DNA of 64,000 nucleotides from Companilactobacillus ginsenosidimutans (GCF_001050475.1 NZ_CP012034.1:930001-994000); one strand, 5' to 3'; shown: positions 45,728 to 55,401, numbered from the stretch's first letter. Made by a program: numbers and translations. Notes: a model not told the origin generated them from the sequence alone.

Positions 45728-47953
45728 TTAATTCCACAAATCAAATCTATTTGCAGGGTCTATCCACATACCATCATTTGGTTTAACGTTATATGCTTTG
45801 TCAAAAATCTCATTGTTTTGCAAAGTTACATCAACACGGACTGGGAATGGTGCGTGATCCGCAGCGCCAATATTTATCCTAGCTAATTCAGCAGCTTTAG
45901 AATCGGTTGTTGAAATGAAATATTTTTGTCTGTTAGCTTTCGCATAATTCTCAAAAAATTGTTTCCAGTTTTCCCCACCTGTTTGTTGTAACGCTAATTC
46001 AGATACTTGTAGTCCCGCATTATCTGCCATAGCTTCATTTACAACTAAGTTACCGCTTAATGAGACTTGATCGAATACAATATTGTCATATTTTTTGACC
46101 ATTTGTTCTTTTTTATTTTCAAGATTTGCTTGATCACTTGCTGGTAACCAAGTTTTTAATAGACCATTGGCATCAAACAATGAACCTTTTGAATCAAACG
46201 CATGAGTCAATTCGTGTCCAATTACAGTTCCCAAAGCACCATAATTTTTAGAATCTGATTGATTCACATCGAAAAATGGATCCTGAATAATTCCTGCACC
46301 TATATAAATTGCATTCTTAGTAGGAACATATTGAGCTCCAGTTAAAAGGCTTGACAATGTGTCCCATTCAGTCCTATCAACTGGTTTTTGATAATCTGCA
46401 TATGGTTGGTAATTTGATCCATTTCTAACGTCTAACGCAATTTTAAACGGATCAGTGGTTCTTGGATCTGCAGTAACGTTCTTCATGTATGAATATGAAT
46501 CTGAAGGAGCAGCTACGTTAACTGTAATATTGTTCAATTTATTAAGAGCAGCCTTCTTGCCGTCTTCACTCAACCAGCTGCTATCACTAATTTCTTTCTG
46601 ATATGCTGACAAAATATTTTCTGTCATATTGTTAACAGCATTCTTCGTTTCAGTACTAATAAGTACATCCCCAAAATATTTGCTGAACACTTCCCCAAAG
46701 GTATCAAGGGTCAAGTAGTAAGCATACCTGTCACGGAACTGTGTTGGAGTTTCACCTTGAACAGTTGGAAAATTAACTTGTAATGCAGATAAACGTGACG
46801 CATTGTCTAAAACATAATTTGAAATCATCCATGATTTAATCATTTGGAAATTATCAGGATTAATTATTTTATCAAAGTTTTCATAAAAGCTTGGAGTCAT
46901 GTTAAACACATAACCTGGTGTGACGCCAAATGTTGTATTAATGAACTTATCAATATTCATATAACTACTGATATTTGAAAAGTCAGTATACTTTTCAGGC
47001 GCATAGTTTCCAGTTCGATAAATACCATTAACATTCGTGACATCTTGCATTTCACTTATATCGCGATCTGTTTTTGATGAATTTTGGAAAAGTAATAAAT
47101 CAAACTTTTCAGTGTTCTTAACAATATTTTCAACGGTCTGAATATCCACACCAGCTGTACTCAAAAAACCGCCGATTGTATCTCTAGACTCCTTATTATA
47201 ATCAGCTAAGGTCCCACCTGCTCCAATTAATAATGGAGTATCCCCATAAAAGTAAATTGCACGAAGTTCAGGATTATTTTGATCAATATCAACTTTTATT
47301 CCAAAAGGCAATCTAACACCTGCACGAAGCAAATCATTCAACTGACTGTTCAGATCTGATAAATCAGCAATACTGTCAATTTTATTAACTTCACTCATAA
47401 TATCTGGTTGTCCATTTATAGCATAATCAGCTGGCTTTTGAAACAAGCCGTTAGCAATGGACTTATAGTAATTAACAGCTTTAATCATGTTTGGATCAGT
47501 CGTTGTTTCAGTACCATTCACATAGTTATAAAACTTTGTTTTCACTGCCTGATTAACCGCATCCTGGGTTGATATTATAGTTCCAGCATCTTTTTGAGTT
47601 AATAATAAATTATTGTCTTGAATCCACTGATGATTAACATAATCATAATAATTATTTTGTGGCTTAAATTTGTTAGTAGTTTTATTAGAATCAATACTCG
47701 AATTGGTCGAGGAATTATCAGTATTCACATCCGCAGACTGATTTGAAGCAGCTTGCGCTGATTGATCAGAGTTATTTTCGGACGAAAATCCATTGTAAAC
47801 TTTTGTAGTTTGTTTAGTGTCAGAGACAGTATTGGCCTCTGGTTTTAAGGCAGTATTTGTATCATCTGCTTTAACATTTTGAGTCGTGACTGTTGCACCC
47901 AACAAAACGGCTGCGAACATCGTAGCTTTTAGAAATTGACTTTGGATTTTCAT
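45728..47953 (-). CDS. pepO: Secreted M13-family metalloendopeptidase
   Basis: 741 aa. Signal peptide (about 1-29, cleavage likely after NVKA), an Asn/Ser/Thr-rich linker to about residue 95, then a neprilysin-type M13 domain. HExxH appears as IGHELTHAFD with the third ligand in NEAMADNAG; the C-terminal W matches the family. Most lactic acid bacterial PepO enzymes are about 630 aa and cytosolic; this one is exported. The ATG at 47953 follows GGGGGA. Confidence 0.9.
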   Translation of the reverse strand: MKIQSQFLKATMFAAVLLGATVTTQNVKADDTNTALKPEANTVSDTKQTTKVYNGFSSENNSDQSAQAASNQSADVNTDNSSTNSSIDSNKTTNKFKPQNNYYDYVNHQWIQDNNLLLTQKDAGTIISTQDAVNQAVKTKFYNYVNGTETTTDPNMIKAVNYYKSIANGLFQKPADYAINGQPDIMSEVNKIDSIADLSDLNSQLNDLLRAGVRLPFGIKVDIDQNNPELRAIYFYGDTPLLIGAGGTLADYNKESRDTIGGFLSTAGVDIQTVENIVKNTEKFDLLLFQNSSKTDRDISEMQDVTNVNGIYRTGNYAPEKYTDFSNISSYMNIDKFINTTFGVTPGYVFNMTPSFYENFDKIINPDNFQMIKSWMISNYVLDNASRLSALQVNFPTVQGETPTQFRDRYAYYLTLDTFGEVFSKYFGDVLISTETKNAVNNMTENILSAYQKEISDSSWLSEDGKKAALNKLNNITVNVAAPSDSYSYMKNVTADPRTTDPFKIALDVRNGSNYQPYADYQKPVDRTEWDTLSSLLTGAQYVPTKNAIYIGAGIIQDPFFDVNQSDSKNYGALGTVIGHELTHAFDSKGSLFDANGLLKTWLPASDQANLENKKEQMVKKYDNIVFDQVSLSGNLVVNEAMADNAGLQVSELALQQTGGENWKQFFENYAKANRQKYFISTTDSKAAELARINIGAADHAPFPVRVDVTLQNNEIFDKAYNVKPNDGMWIDPANRFDLWN

Positions 47954-48073
47954 GATATTTCCCCCGTTAGTCATATTTTCAACCTATTAAGACCAATTGG
48001 CAATATATAGGTAATAAAAATAATGATTAATTTACAATTAATATTTAAGTGGAAATATTTCCGTCAAATTTGA

Positions 48074-48541
48074 CTACAAATTAAAATCCATCTTATTTAT
48101 TCTCCGTAATAATTCAGTAAAACGAGCTAATTCTTCATCAGAATAATCAGAAACAATCTCAGCCAGTTGAGTTCGGTTTCTATCATCAAGTTTCTGTTTA
48201 ATTCCGAGAATTTGTTTTCCAAGGTCAGTTAAACTAAGTAGCCATTCTTTGTTATTAATTTCAGTTTTATGTTTGATGACTAGATTAAGCTTTTCCAGCT
48301 TTGTTGCACTCCGTGATGTTGATGCTTGAGACGCCCCTACCGACTTTGGTAGCTCTTTTAACGAGACTTCATTATTAATCTCAAACAGACCAATTATTCT
48401 GAATTCACGAGTGCCCATTTTAGAAATTATTTTCTTTAATTCAACTGAAGTAGTTTGTTGAATCGCCCACTGTTTTTCTTTATCATTTTTCTCATCCCTG
48501 GAGATAAAAATATTTAGTAGATTTAAAATTTCATTTATCAT
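48074..48541 (-). CDS. MarR family transcriptional regulator
   Basis: 155 aa, winged helix in the middle (LFEINNEVSLKELPKSVGASQASTSRSATKLEKL) with dimerisation helices at both ends. Divergent from a flavin reductase gene; two identical-geometry palindromes lie between them, one overlapping its start codon. It probably represses both genes. Confidence 0.88.
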   Translation of the reverse strand: MINEILNLLNIFISRDEKNDKEKQWAIQQTTSVELKKIISKMGTREFRIIGLFEINNEVSLKELPKSVGASQASTSRSATKLEKLNLVIKHKTEINNKEWLLSLTDLGKQILGIKQKLDDRNRTQLAEIVSDYSDEELARFTELLRRINKMDFNL

Positions 48542-48544
48542 ATT

Positions 48545-48558
48545 TATTCACCCGAATA
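48545..48558. promoter_or_regulatory. MarR operator-like palindrome 1
   Basis: TATTC-ACCC-GAATA. Adjacent to the marR start codon, between it and the -35 box of the flavin reductase promoter. Confidence 0.55.
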
Positions 48559-48562
48559 CATC

Positions 48563-48590
48563 TTGACATTTTTTTGATAGGTTGTAAACT
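48563..48590 (+). promoter_or_regulatory. Promoter of the flavin reductase gene
   Basis: -35 TTGACA (48563-48568), 16-base spacer, -10 TAAACT (48585-48590). Confidence 0.6.
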
Positions 48591-48595
48591 ATTTC

Positions 48596-48609
48596 TATTC
48601 ATATGAATA
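48596..48609. promoter_or_regulatory. MarR operator-like palindrome 2
   Basis: TATTC-ATAT-GAATA, a perfect palindrome of the same geometry as palindrome 1, 51 bases away and just downstream of the -10 box. Confidence 0.6.
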
Positions 48610-48628
48610 AATATTAAAGAGGCAAACT

Positions 48629-49153
48629 ATGAAAAACATTGGATTAATTATTGGGACAAACCGACCCAATCGGATCGGAAAGCACATTGGTGATTGGATC
48701 AGCAAGCAGTTCAATTCGAAAACTTTAAATTTGCAGGTTATTGATCTGGAAACTGAAAATTTACCATTTCTCGATGAACCAAATATTCCGGCAGAACATA
48801 ATTATATGCAAGAGCACACAAAGCAATGGTCAGAGAAAATTTCGAAGTTGGACGGAATTATCATTTTATATCCACAATACAATTGGGGTTATCCGGCAGT
48901 TCTAAAAAATGCACTCGACTATTTACATACAGAATGGGCAGGAATGCCAGTATCAACCATAGTTTATGGATCACATGGTGGGTTTCAAGCTCAAATCGCC
49001 TTAAATCTTGTATTACGTGGATTACGCATGAATGTACTAAGTACAAATTTGGGGTTGACTATCGATACAAAAAACTTCGACATTTCTGAACTTGAAGAAT
49101 ACTCTGCAGATGTTTCTACAATTCAATCAGAATTCGAACGACTATTAAATTAA
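48629..49153 (+). CDS. NADPH-dependent FMN reductase family protein
   Basis: 174 aa, flavodoxin-like. IGTNRPNRIGKHIGDWI binds the FMN phosphate, and PQYNWGYPAVLKNALDYL (about 82-99) is the family signature. A quinone or azo/chromate reductase role is possible. GAGG precedes the ATG. Confidence 0.9.
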   Translation: MKNIGLIIGTNRPNRIGKHIGDWISKQFNSKTLNLQVIDLETENLPFLDEPNIPAEHNYMQEHTKQWSEKISKLDGIIILYPQYNWGYPAVLKNALDYLHTEWAGMPVSTIVYGSHGGFQAQIALNLVLRGLRMNVLSTNLGLTIDTKNFDISELEEYSADVSTIQSEFERLLN

Positions 49154-49196
49154 AAAGACCATGCAATCATAATTGATTACACGGTCTTTATTTTTA
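49152..49196. terminator. Bidirectional terminator
   Basis: AAAGACC...GGTCTTT stem with inner AATC/GATT between convergent genes. Confidence 0.75.
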
Positions 49197-49505
49197 AACT
49201 AAGGTATCTCTTACTAATTCATATGCTTTATCATTTGGAACTTCTCTAATCATATACTGACTAGTGATTTGTTCTTGGAGCATTTTTCTTTTTTTCATAT
49301 CTTTTCGTTGCAAAGCAAGTCTCATTCGCTTGTACAATCCGTCAAAAGCATTTTGCTTATTATTATTCACTGCAATACTTTCGTTGGTGCGATCTACTGC
49401 TTCCTTACAAATATCAAAAGCTTGATCAGTGACTTGTAAATTATTCACTTTAGCCGATATTGCTTGATTCAATTGACGCTCATCACTAACTTTTAACATT
49501 ATCAT
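49194..49505 (-). CDS. Hypothetical helical protein
   Basis: 103 aa, no membrane segment, predicted almost all helical, with basic RMRLALQRKDMKKRKML (about 60-76). AAGGAG lies seven bases before the ATG. No family recognised. Confidence 0.65.
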   Translation of the reverse strand: MIMLKVSDERQLNQAISAKVNNLQVTDQAFDICKEAVDRTNESIAVNNNKQNAFDGLYKRMRLALQRKDMKKRKMLQEQITSQYMIREVPNDKAYELVRDTLV

Positions 49506-49738
49506 TGTTCGTACTCCTTATCACTTTTACCTATTTATATCATGTAAAACCTGATAAATATTGTCAGTAATTGTAAAACAATTTGTAAAACTTTGCCTTA
49601 CATATTGAGTATAAGGTAGTTTTGAAAGAGTAACAATCAATTTAAACCCCATGAAAACGCATTCTTGGGAACTTTTTTTATTTATTAATTTCCATTCAAT
49701 TTACTCTAATATTTATTAATATAACTTAAATTGTAAGA
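49506..49738. other. AT-rich interval left of the insertion sequence
   Basis: No gene seen. Contains three copies of GTAAAAC and a hairpin AAAACTTTGCCTTA/TAAGGTAGTTTTG near 49587-49626, possibly a terminator. Confidence 0.35.
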
Positions 49739-50760
49739 TTAATCCGAACACCTAAATAAAATAAAAAAACCCATAGTAAATGTTCTACAATGGTTAGCGA
49801 CTAAACAGACCAGAAAGAAGACATTTACTATGAGCATATCTACTTTATCACAGTTTGAGCGCGGAGCCATATATCAATTATTAAAAGATGGTAATTCTCA
49901 CAATGAAATTGCAAGAAGGATGAAGTTGTCCAAATCTACAATTAGTAATGAACTCAGCCGTGTCGATCCGTATGACCCTGTTCTGGCACAAGAGCACGCT
50001 GATAAAATGAGGCGCCATTGCGGAAGACAATCAATACTGTCAAAGGATAATGCCATTCTGATTAAGCAACACCTTGAGCTAACTTGGTCACCTGAACAAA
50101 TAGCTAGTGAATTAAACCTGTGTTTTAAATCCATCTACAACTGGATTTATCAGGGGTTGATCGATTTTGATTCAGAACTATTATCAGATAAATCTCGTCG
50201 TAAAAAGCATAAACATGAGACACGTGGGACTTTCAAAGTTGATGAAACCATAGAGACGAGACCCGAAGAAATTAATACTCGTAAGACCTTTGGACATTGG
50301 GAAGCTGATACTGTCCTATCTTCACGTGGACAATCAAAGGCTTGCTTAGCAACGTTTGTAGAACGTAAGACAAGATTCGTCTGGGCGATTAAGATCAATG
50401 ATCGTACTAAGGAATCAATGAATTCAGCGATAAAAAAGATGAAATCAATCTTTGGTGAAAACATTAAATCTATAACAGTGGATCATGGAAAAGAGTTCTC
50501 AGGATTCAACGACTTGGCCGATTATTACAATCTTCCAGTCTATTTCTGTCATCCATATTCACCATGGGAACGTGGAACTAATGAGTACTTCAATCGAAAA
50601 CTACGTTGGTTCTTTCCAAAGAAAACAGACTTCAACAGTGTTTCTGAAGATGAGTTGCTGGAATCATTAGAATTGATCAATAATCGACCATTAAAAATAC
50701 TTGGCTGGAACACGGCCATTGAGACGTTTAGGGATTGTGTATTGAAGTGTTCGGATTAAA
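49739..50760 (+). mobile_element. IS30-family insertion sequence
   Basis: A 1022-base element bounded by perfect 13-base inverted repeats TTAATCCGAACAC (49739-49751 and 50748-50760). It carries one transposase gene whose stop lies in the right repeat. No convincing target-site duplication is visible in the flanks, so an old insertion or flank change is possible. Confidence 0.85.
49830..50759 (+). CDS. IS30-family transposase
   Basis: 309 aa. N-terminal HTH (RGAIYQLLKDGNSHNEIARRMKLSKSTISNEL), then a DDE domain: first D in HWEADTV, second in TVDHGKEFSGF, E in PWERGTNEYFNRKLRWFFPK, the canonical IS30 signature. Full length and intact, so probably functional. AAGAAGA precedes the ATG. Confidence 0.95.
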   Translation: MSISTLSQFERGAIYQLLKDGNSHNEIARRMKLSKSTISNELSRVDPYDPVLAQEHADKMRRHCGRQSILSKDNAILIKQHLELTWSPEQIASELNLCFKSIYNWIYQGLIDFDSELLSDKSRRKKHKHETRGTFKVDETIETRPEEINTRKTFGHWEADTVLSSRGQSKACLATFVERKTRFVWAIKINDRTKESMNSAIKKMKSIFGENIKSITVDHGKEFSGFNDLADYYNLPVYFCHPYSPWERGTNEYFNRKLRWFFPKKTDFNSVSEDELLESLELINNRPLKILGWNTAIETFRDCVLKCSD

Positions 50761-51105
50761 CTTGCAATCTCTCATAATTAAATAATTCAGGTCATATTTG
50801 AAGGTCAAGCTGTCTCTAACCACAACTCTTAAATTGTCCTGAAAATAATCATTACAAATATTTTTATGTTTAATTAATTTATGTTTAAAAAATCGACTTA
50901 TACATCATCCTAAATGAAATTATTTTGTTAGTTTGGCCTAAATATCTTTTCGTAATTGGAAAAAATTATTTTTATTTTCTTGTTTTCACAAAAACAAACC
51001 TTACCACCAAGGCATTTATAGCCTTATTTATGAAAATTCAAAAAATTGGTAATAATTATTATTTCGACGCTAAAATAAGGCAATTTATAAAAGGTGGTGT
51101 TAGAT
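50761..51105. other. Intergenic leader region of the permease gene
   Basis: No gene seen. The distal half contains mutually exclusive pairings: AAGGC/GCCTT (about 51011-51034), TTACC/GGTAA, and GCCTTATTT (51029-51037) with AAATAAGGC (51074-51082). An attenuator-like leader is possible. Confidence 0.35.
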
Positions 51106-52524
51106 ATGGATCTTTTTAGAAAAAAAGATATCAATGTCTTGCTGGCTAGACAGTCTCCCTTAAAAAGGACTCTGAAGACGTTTGACTTAACGTTACTCGG
51201 AATCGGAGCCATTATCGGTACTGGGATCTTTGTTTTAACTGGTAAAGGCGCATTAACTGCAGGACCGGCTCTAGCTTTATCATTCGTCATCGCCGCAATT
51301 TGTTGTGGGTTCGCTGGTCTCTGTTATGCTGAGTTTGCTTCGATGGCTCCCGTAGCTGGTTCAGCCTATACTTATTCATATATTTCTTTTGGTGAAATTA
51401 TAGCCTTCATTATTGGCTGGGATTTAATTTTGGAGTACGCACTTGGTGCCGCAACTGTTGGTGCTGGATGGTCAGGTTATTTCGTCAACTTCGTCGGAAA
51501 TCTTGGTTGGCATATCCCCAAGGTATTAACCGCTGCAGCTGGTACTACTCCTGGTGTCACAACTTACTTTAATCTTCCAGCGTTCGCAATCATTATTTTA
51601 ATTACAAGTATTATCGCAATGGGTATTAACCAAACAAAACATTTAAACGATATCATGGTTACTATCAAAGTTAGTGTTATCATTATTTTCATTGCAGCAA
51701 CAGTTTGGTTTGTACATGCTAAAAACTGGCAACCATTCTCACCTTACGGATGGTATTCATTCCACAAGGGTACTGCTTCAGGTATTATTCCTGGTGCCTC
51801 TATCGTCTTCTTCTCATTCATCGGATTTGACTCGGTTTCCTCAAGTGCTGAAGAAACAATCAATCCTAGAAAGACACTTCCAAGAGGTATTTTATATTCA
51901 TTATTAATCGCCTCTGTTTTGTACGTTGCCATGACACTTGTCATGACTGGTGTTGTTAAATACACAGTCTTCGCAAAATTCTTGGATGCACCAATCCTTG
52001 CTGTTTTAGCTAAAACTGGCCAAGGTTGGCTATCAATGTTAGTCAGTCTTGGAGCAATTCTTGGTATGACTACCGTCATATTAGTCCAGCTATACGGTCA
52101 ATCAAGAATTACATATTCAATGTCACGTGATGGACTATTCCCTAAATTCTTCGGTGAAATCAGTCTCCGTCACCAAACACCTTATAAAGGCACATGGTTC
52201 TTCGGAATCACAACTGCTATCGTTTCGGGATTCATTAACTTAAACATTCTTTCAGAACTTGTAAATATTGGTACCCTAACAGCCTTCATTCTTGTTTCGG
52301 CAGGTATTCTCTGGATGCGTAAGAAACACCCTGAATTGCACCGTGGATTCAAAGCACCTGGTGTTCCATTTACACCTATCATTGCCATTGCCTTCTGTTT
52401 ACTACTAGTTGTCGGGTTAAACTGGGAAACATGGATCAGATTCATTGTTTGGTTCGCAATCGGTATGTGCATCTACTTTGGTTATGCTAGGAAACATTCA
52501 TTAATGAACCAAGAAACAAAGTAG
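51106..52524 (+). CDS. APC superfamily amino acid permease
   Basis: 472 aa, about 12 membrane helices. FDLTLLGIGAIIGTGIFVLTG (about 25-45) is the APC helix-1 signature; GFDSVSSSAEET (about 245-256) follows. Most like the YfnA/YhdG cationic or branched amino acid group; substrate unproven. The ATG at 51106 follows AAAGGTGG. Confidence 0.9.
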   Translation: MDLFRKKDINVLLARQSPLKRTLKTFDLTLLGIGAIIGTGIFVLTGKGALTAGPALALSFVIAAICCGFAGLCYAEFASMAPVAGSAYTYSYISFGEIIAFIIGWDLILEYALGAATVGAGWSGYFVNFVGNLGWHIPKVLTAAAGTTPGVTTYFNLPAFAIIILITSIIAMGINQTKHLNDIMVTIKVSVIIIFIAATVWFVHAKNWQPFSPYGWYSFHKGTASGIIPGASIVFFSFIGFDSVSSSAEETINPRKTLPRGILYSLLIASVLYVAMTLVMTGVVKYTVFAKFLDAPILAVLAKTGQGWLSMLVSLGAILGMTTVILVQLYGQSRITYSMSRDGLFPKFFGEISLRHQTPYKGTWFFGITTAIVSGFINLNILSELVNIGTLTAFILVSAGILWMRKKHPELHRGFKAPGVPFTPIIAIAFCLLLVVGLNWETWIRFIVWFAIGMCIYFGYARKHSLMNQETK

Positions 52525-52529
52525 AAAAT

Positions 52530-52560
52530 AAAAAAGCTGAGAGCAATCTCAACTTTTTTT
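52530..52560. terminator. Bidirectional terminator
   Basis: AAAAAGCTGAGA/TCTCAACTTTTT around a GCAA loop between convergent genes. Confidence 0.8.
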
Positions 52561-52569
52561 GTGTCCAAT

Positions 52570-52815
52570 TTATTGATTGAAAAAATATGAAATAATTAAA
52601 AATACAATTCCACCGACTAATACACCGATTCCGATAATGGCATAATTCCATAAACCTAATACTCCAAAGATTATCAAAAGAATTCCAATTATTGGATGAC
52701 GGAATATAAATCCAACCGTTTTAAACAATAACCAAATTATCACAAAAACTGCTACCAAAACGGCAATTAGAAGTGGCATCGTACTTGTAGAATTTGCTGC
52801 CAAAAGTGTGAACAT
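52570..52815 (-). CDS. Small membrane protein of unknown function
   Basis: 81 aa with three hydrophobic segments (about 12-33, 40-55, 58-78). GGAGG lies before the ATG. No family recognised. Confidence 0.7.
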   Translation of the reverse strand: MFTLLAANSTSTMPLLIAVLVAVFVIIWLLFKTVGFIFRHPIIGILLIIFGVLGLWNYAIIGIGVLVGGIVFLIISYFFNQ

Positions 52816-53025
52816 TTTTGACCTCCTTTTGAGAAAAATTATATCATCAAATTATTCTTTGTATACTTTTAAATACTCATTGAAAACTTAAGGATTAATT
52901 GACACAATGGTATTTCAATGGTAATTTTTTTATGAATAACAAGTGTGAGGTTTGGATTAAACACATCATTTATTCTAAAAACTGAACACACTTAATGGGG
53001 ATAATTTTTTAGGGAGAATCATACG

Positions 53026-53895
53026 ATGAGTAAGATTGCAATCGTCACTGATAGTACATCAGGACTAAGCGAAGAAGATTTAGCAAAAATGGGTAACGTA
53101 TTTATGATCCATTTCGAAGTTCAATTGGACGGTAAGTTTTATCACGAGGGTATCGACTTATCTGATAAACAATTTTACGATGGACTAGCAACAGCAAAGG
53201 AATTTCCGACAACTGCTCCACCAAGCATGCAAGAGATGTTTGATTTCTATGATAAAGTTGCAGCCAAAGGTTATGACGAAATCATCAGTATCCATATTAC
53301 AAGTGGAATCACCGGTTTTTATAACAACCTTGTGACTGCACTTGCAGACTACAATGGTCCAACAGTGCATGCTGTTGATTCATTCTTATCAATCCAGCCA
53401 ATGGGATACTTAGTAAAATATGCGTCTAAGCTTGCCCTTGAGGGAGAAAATATTGATGACATCCTTAAGAAAGTCGATACACAAAAGAAAACTATCGGCG
53501 AGTACTTTATTGTTGATGACTTGAAGAACCTCGTTCATGGTGGACGTTTGACAAATGCTGCTGCATTTACGGGAAGCTTATTACACATCAAGCCAGTGTT
53601 AACAATGAATAACCCAGAACACAAGATTGTAGCGACAAATAAGATCCGCACTATGAGACGCGCAATGAAGTTCATCGAAAATAAATTTGAAGAAGTAAGA
53701 AAAGAACGCGATTACAAACTTCACATGTACCTTACAGGAACCAACAATTTGGCTTCAGTCGAAGAGTGGAAAGAAAGAATGCAAGCAAAGTATCCTGATA
53801 TAGATATTGAAACTGGTCAAATCACTCCAGTTATCGGGGCACATCTTGGTTCTAACGCATTTGTTCTCGGGTACTCAGAAGAAGTAATGAAATAG
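53026..53895 (+). CDS. DegV family fatty-acid-binding protein
   Basis: 289 aa. TDSTSGLS at the N-terminus, IHITSGITGFYNN (about 88-100) and HGGRLTNAAAF are DegV signatures. Such proteins hand fatty acids to the FakA kinase. GGGAG precedes the ATG. Confidence 0.93.
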   Translation: MSKIAIVTDSTSGLSEEDLAKMGNVFMIHFEVQLDGKFYHEGIDLSDKQFYDGLATAKEFPTTAPPSMQEMFDFYDKVAAKGYDEIISIHITSGITGFYNNLVTALADYNGPTVHAVDSFLSIQPMGYLVKYASKLALEGENIDDILKKVDTQKKTIGEYFIVDDLKNLVHGGRLTNAAAFTGSLLHIKPVLTMNNPEHKIVATNKIRTMRRAMKFIENKFEEVRKERDYKLHMYLTGTNNLASVEEWKERMQAKYPDIDIETGQITPVIGAHLGSNAFVLGYSEEVMK

Positions 53896-53896
53896 C

Positions 53897-53935
53897 AAAA
53901 GAAGCAATATCCCCCTCGGATATTGCTTCTTTTTT
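53897..53935. terminator. Bidirectional terminator
   Basis: AAAAGAAGCAATA pairs with TATTGCTTCTTTT between convergent genes. Confidence 0.85.
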
Positions 53936-54191
53936 AATGTACTTCATTAAATTGTTCAATGAGATTATTTACTTGATCTTCAACCTTAGCGTCATTCTTC
54001 TTATCAAATGCAATGTCCAGAGGATCATTCTCCTCGCGAGTTGCATACAAATTAATGATAGTTTTGTCAGCAATAATAAAATCTTGCATATCAATGCTCA
54101 TATGTGAAAATCGGTGCAAAAATTCAGGATAAACAGTTAAAAAATTATTTTTTGTTAAATTTATAGATTGCTTCTCATTAAGGTTTGTCAT
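53934..54191 (-). CDS. Hypothetical protein
   Basis: 85 aa, acidic C-terminal half, no membrane segment. GGAGG lies five bases before the ATG at 54191. No family recognised. Confidence 0.6.
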   Translation of the reverse strand: MTNLNEKQSINLTKNNFLTVYPEFLHRFSHMSIDMQDFIIADKTIINLYATREENDPLDIAFDKKNDAKVEDQVNNLIEQFNEVH

Positions 54192-54255
54192 GATATCCTC
54201 CGTTAACACTCAATTGTGAACATTTTAGCATACAACATACTGGATAGCACGCAGC

Positions 54256-54297
54256 AAAAAAGCTGATTAACGATATTAGACCGTTAATCAGCTTTTT
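54256..54297 (-). terminator. Terminator after phnW
   Basis: AAAAAGCTGATTAACG pairs with CGTTAATCAGCTTTTT, immediately after the phn operon. Confidence 0.85.
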
Positions 54298-54299
54298 AT

Positions 54300-55397
54300 T
54301 TATACAGTCGCGTTGGAAATCTTTGCGATTGCACCTAATAATGAATCGATATCTTTGTCGTATACTTCCCCAATGTTACCAATACGGAAAGTAGGAACCA
54401 TTGAAATTTTACCAGGATAAATTACAAACCCTGCCGTTTTTAATTTTTGATAAAATTCAGAGAAATCAAAATCATCAGTAGGATATCTAAATGAAGTAAT
54501 TATTGGTGATTGAAATTCATCATCAATCAACTGTTTAAAACCAAGTTTATCCATTCCTTGTGATAATTTACGTTGGTTCTCACAATAACGAAGATGTCTC
54601 TTTTCAACCCCACCCTCAACCTCTAATTCGGTCAAAGCTTGGGCAAAAGCATGAACCACATGAGTTGGAGATGTAAAGCGCCACTTACCATGGTTCTTTT
54701 CCATTTCGCTATATTGATCATACAAATCTAATGAAAGTGTACGAGCATTCCCCTTAGTACCCTTCAGAATCAACTTATTAGCAATCACAAACGCAAAGCC
54801 AGGTACACCTTGAATACATTTGTTAGTACTACTAATCAAGAAATCAATTTCTAACTCTTGAACGTTGATAGGAATACCGCCAAAACTACTCATAGCATCA
54901 ACAATAGTTACAACACCTTGAGCTTTAACCCAAGGAATAATTTCTTCAATTGGATTCAAAATACCAGTCGTAGTTTCACAATGGATCATTGCAAAATGGG
55001 TGATTTCAGGATGAGCCTCAATTTCTGCTTTTACTAATTCAGCAGTAACTGGTTGTTGTTCATCCACTTTCAAATCAACATGATTAATACCATAAACATC
55101 TGCCATTTGAGCGATTCTTTCACCATATGCACCATTCATTGCAATAAGTAAAGTTCCATCTTCAGGCATCACAGAACTAATTACAGATTCTACTCCATAT
55201 GTTCCACTACCTTGGATAGGAACAGCTGTGTAATTAGCAGGATCAACTTGAGCAATCTTTAGCAATGATGAACGAATCGATTCAGTAATAATCTTATAAT
55301 CGTCATCCCAAGTACAATAATCCTTGTTCATAGCTTTTTTCACAGTTTCACTAGTAGTAAGTGGTCCTGGTGTTAGTAATAAGTAATCATTTTCCAT
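54300..55397 (-). CDS. phnW: 2-aminoethylphosphonate-pyruvate transaminase
   Basis: 365 aa, PLP-dependent class V aminotransferase. LLTPGPLTTSETVK at the N-terminus and the PLP lysine in SSTNKCIQGVPG (about 189-200) are signatures. Converts 2-AEP and pyruvate to phosphonoacetaldehyde and alanine, feeding PhnX. Last gene of the operon, four bases after phnX. Confidence 0.95.
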   Translation of the reverse strand: MENDYLLLTPGPLTTSETVKKAMNKDYCTWDDDYKIITESIRSSLLKIAQVDPANYTAVPIQGSGTYGVESVISSVMPEDGTLLIAMNGAYGERIAQMADVYGINHVDLKVDEQQPVTAELVKAEIEAHPEITHFAMIHCETTTGILNPIEEIIPWVKAQGVVTIVDAMSSFGGIPINVQELEIDFLISSTNKCIQGVPGFAFVIANKLILKGTKGNARTLSLDLYDQYSEMEKNHGKWRFTSPTHVVHAFAQALTELEVEGGVEKRHLRYCENQRKLSQGMDKLGFKQLIDDEFQSPIITSFRYPTDDFDFSEFYQKLKTAGFVIYPGKISMVPTFRIGNIGEVYDKDIDSLLGAIAKISNATV

Positions 55398-55401
55398 TAG
55401 T

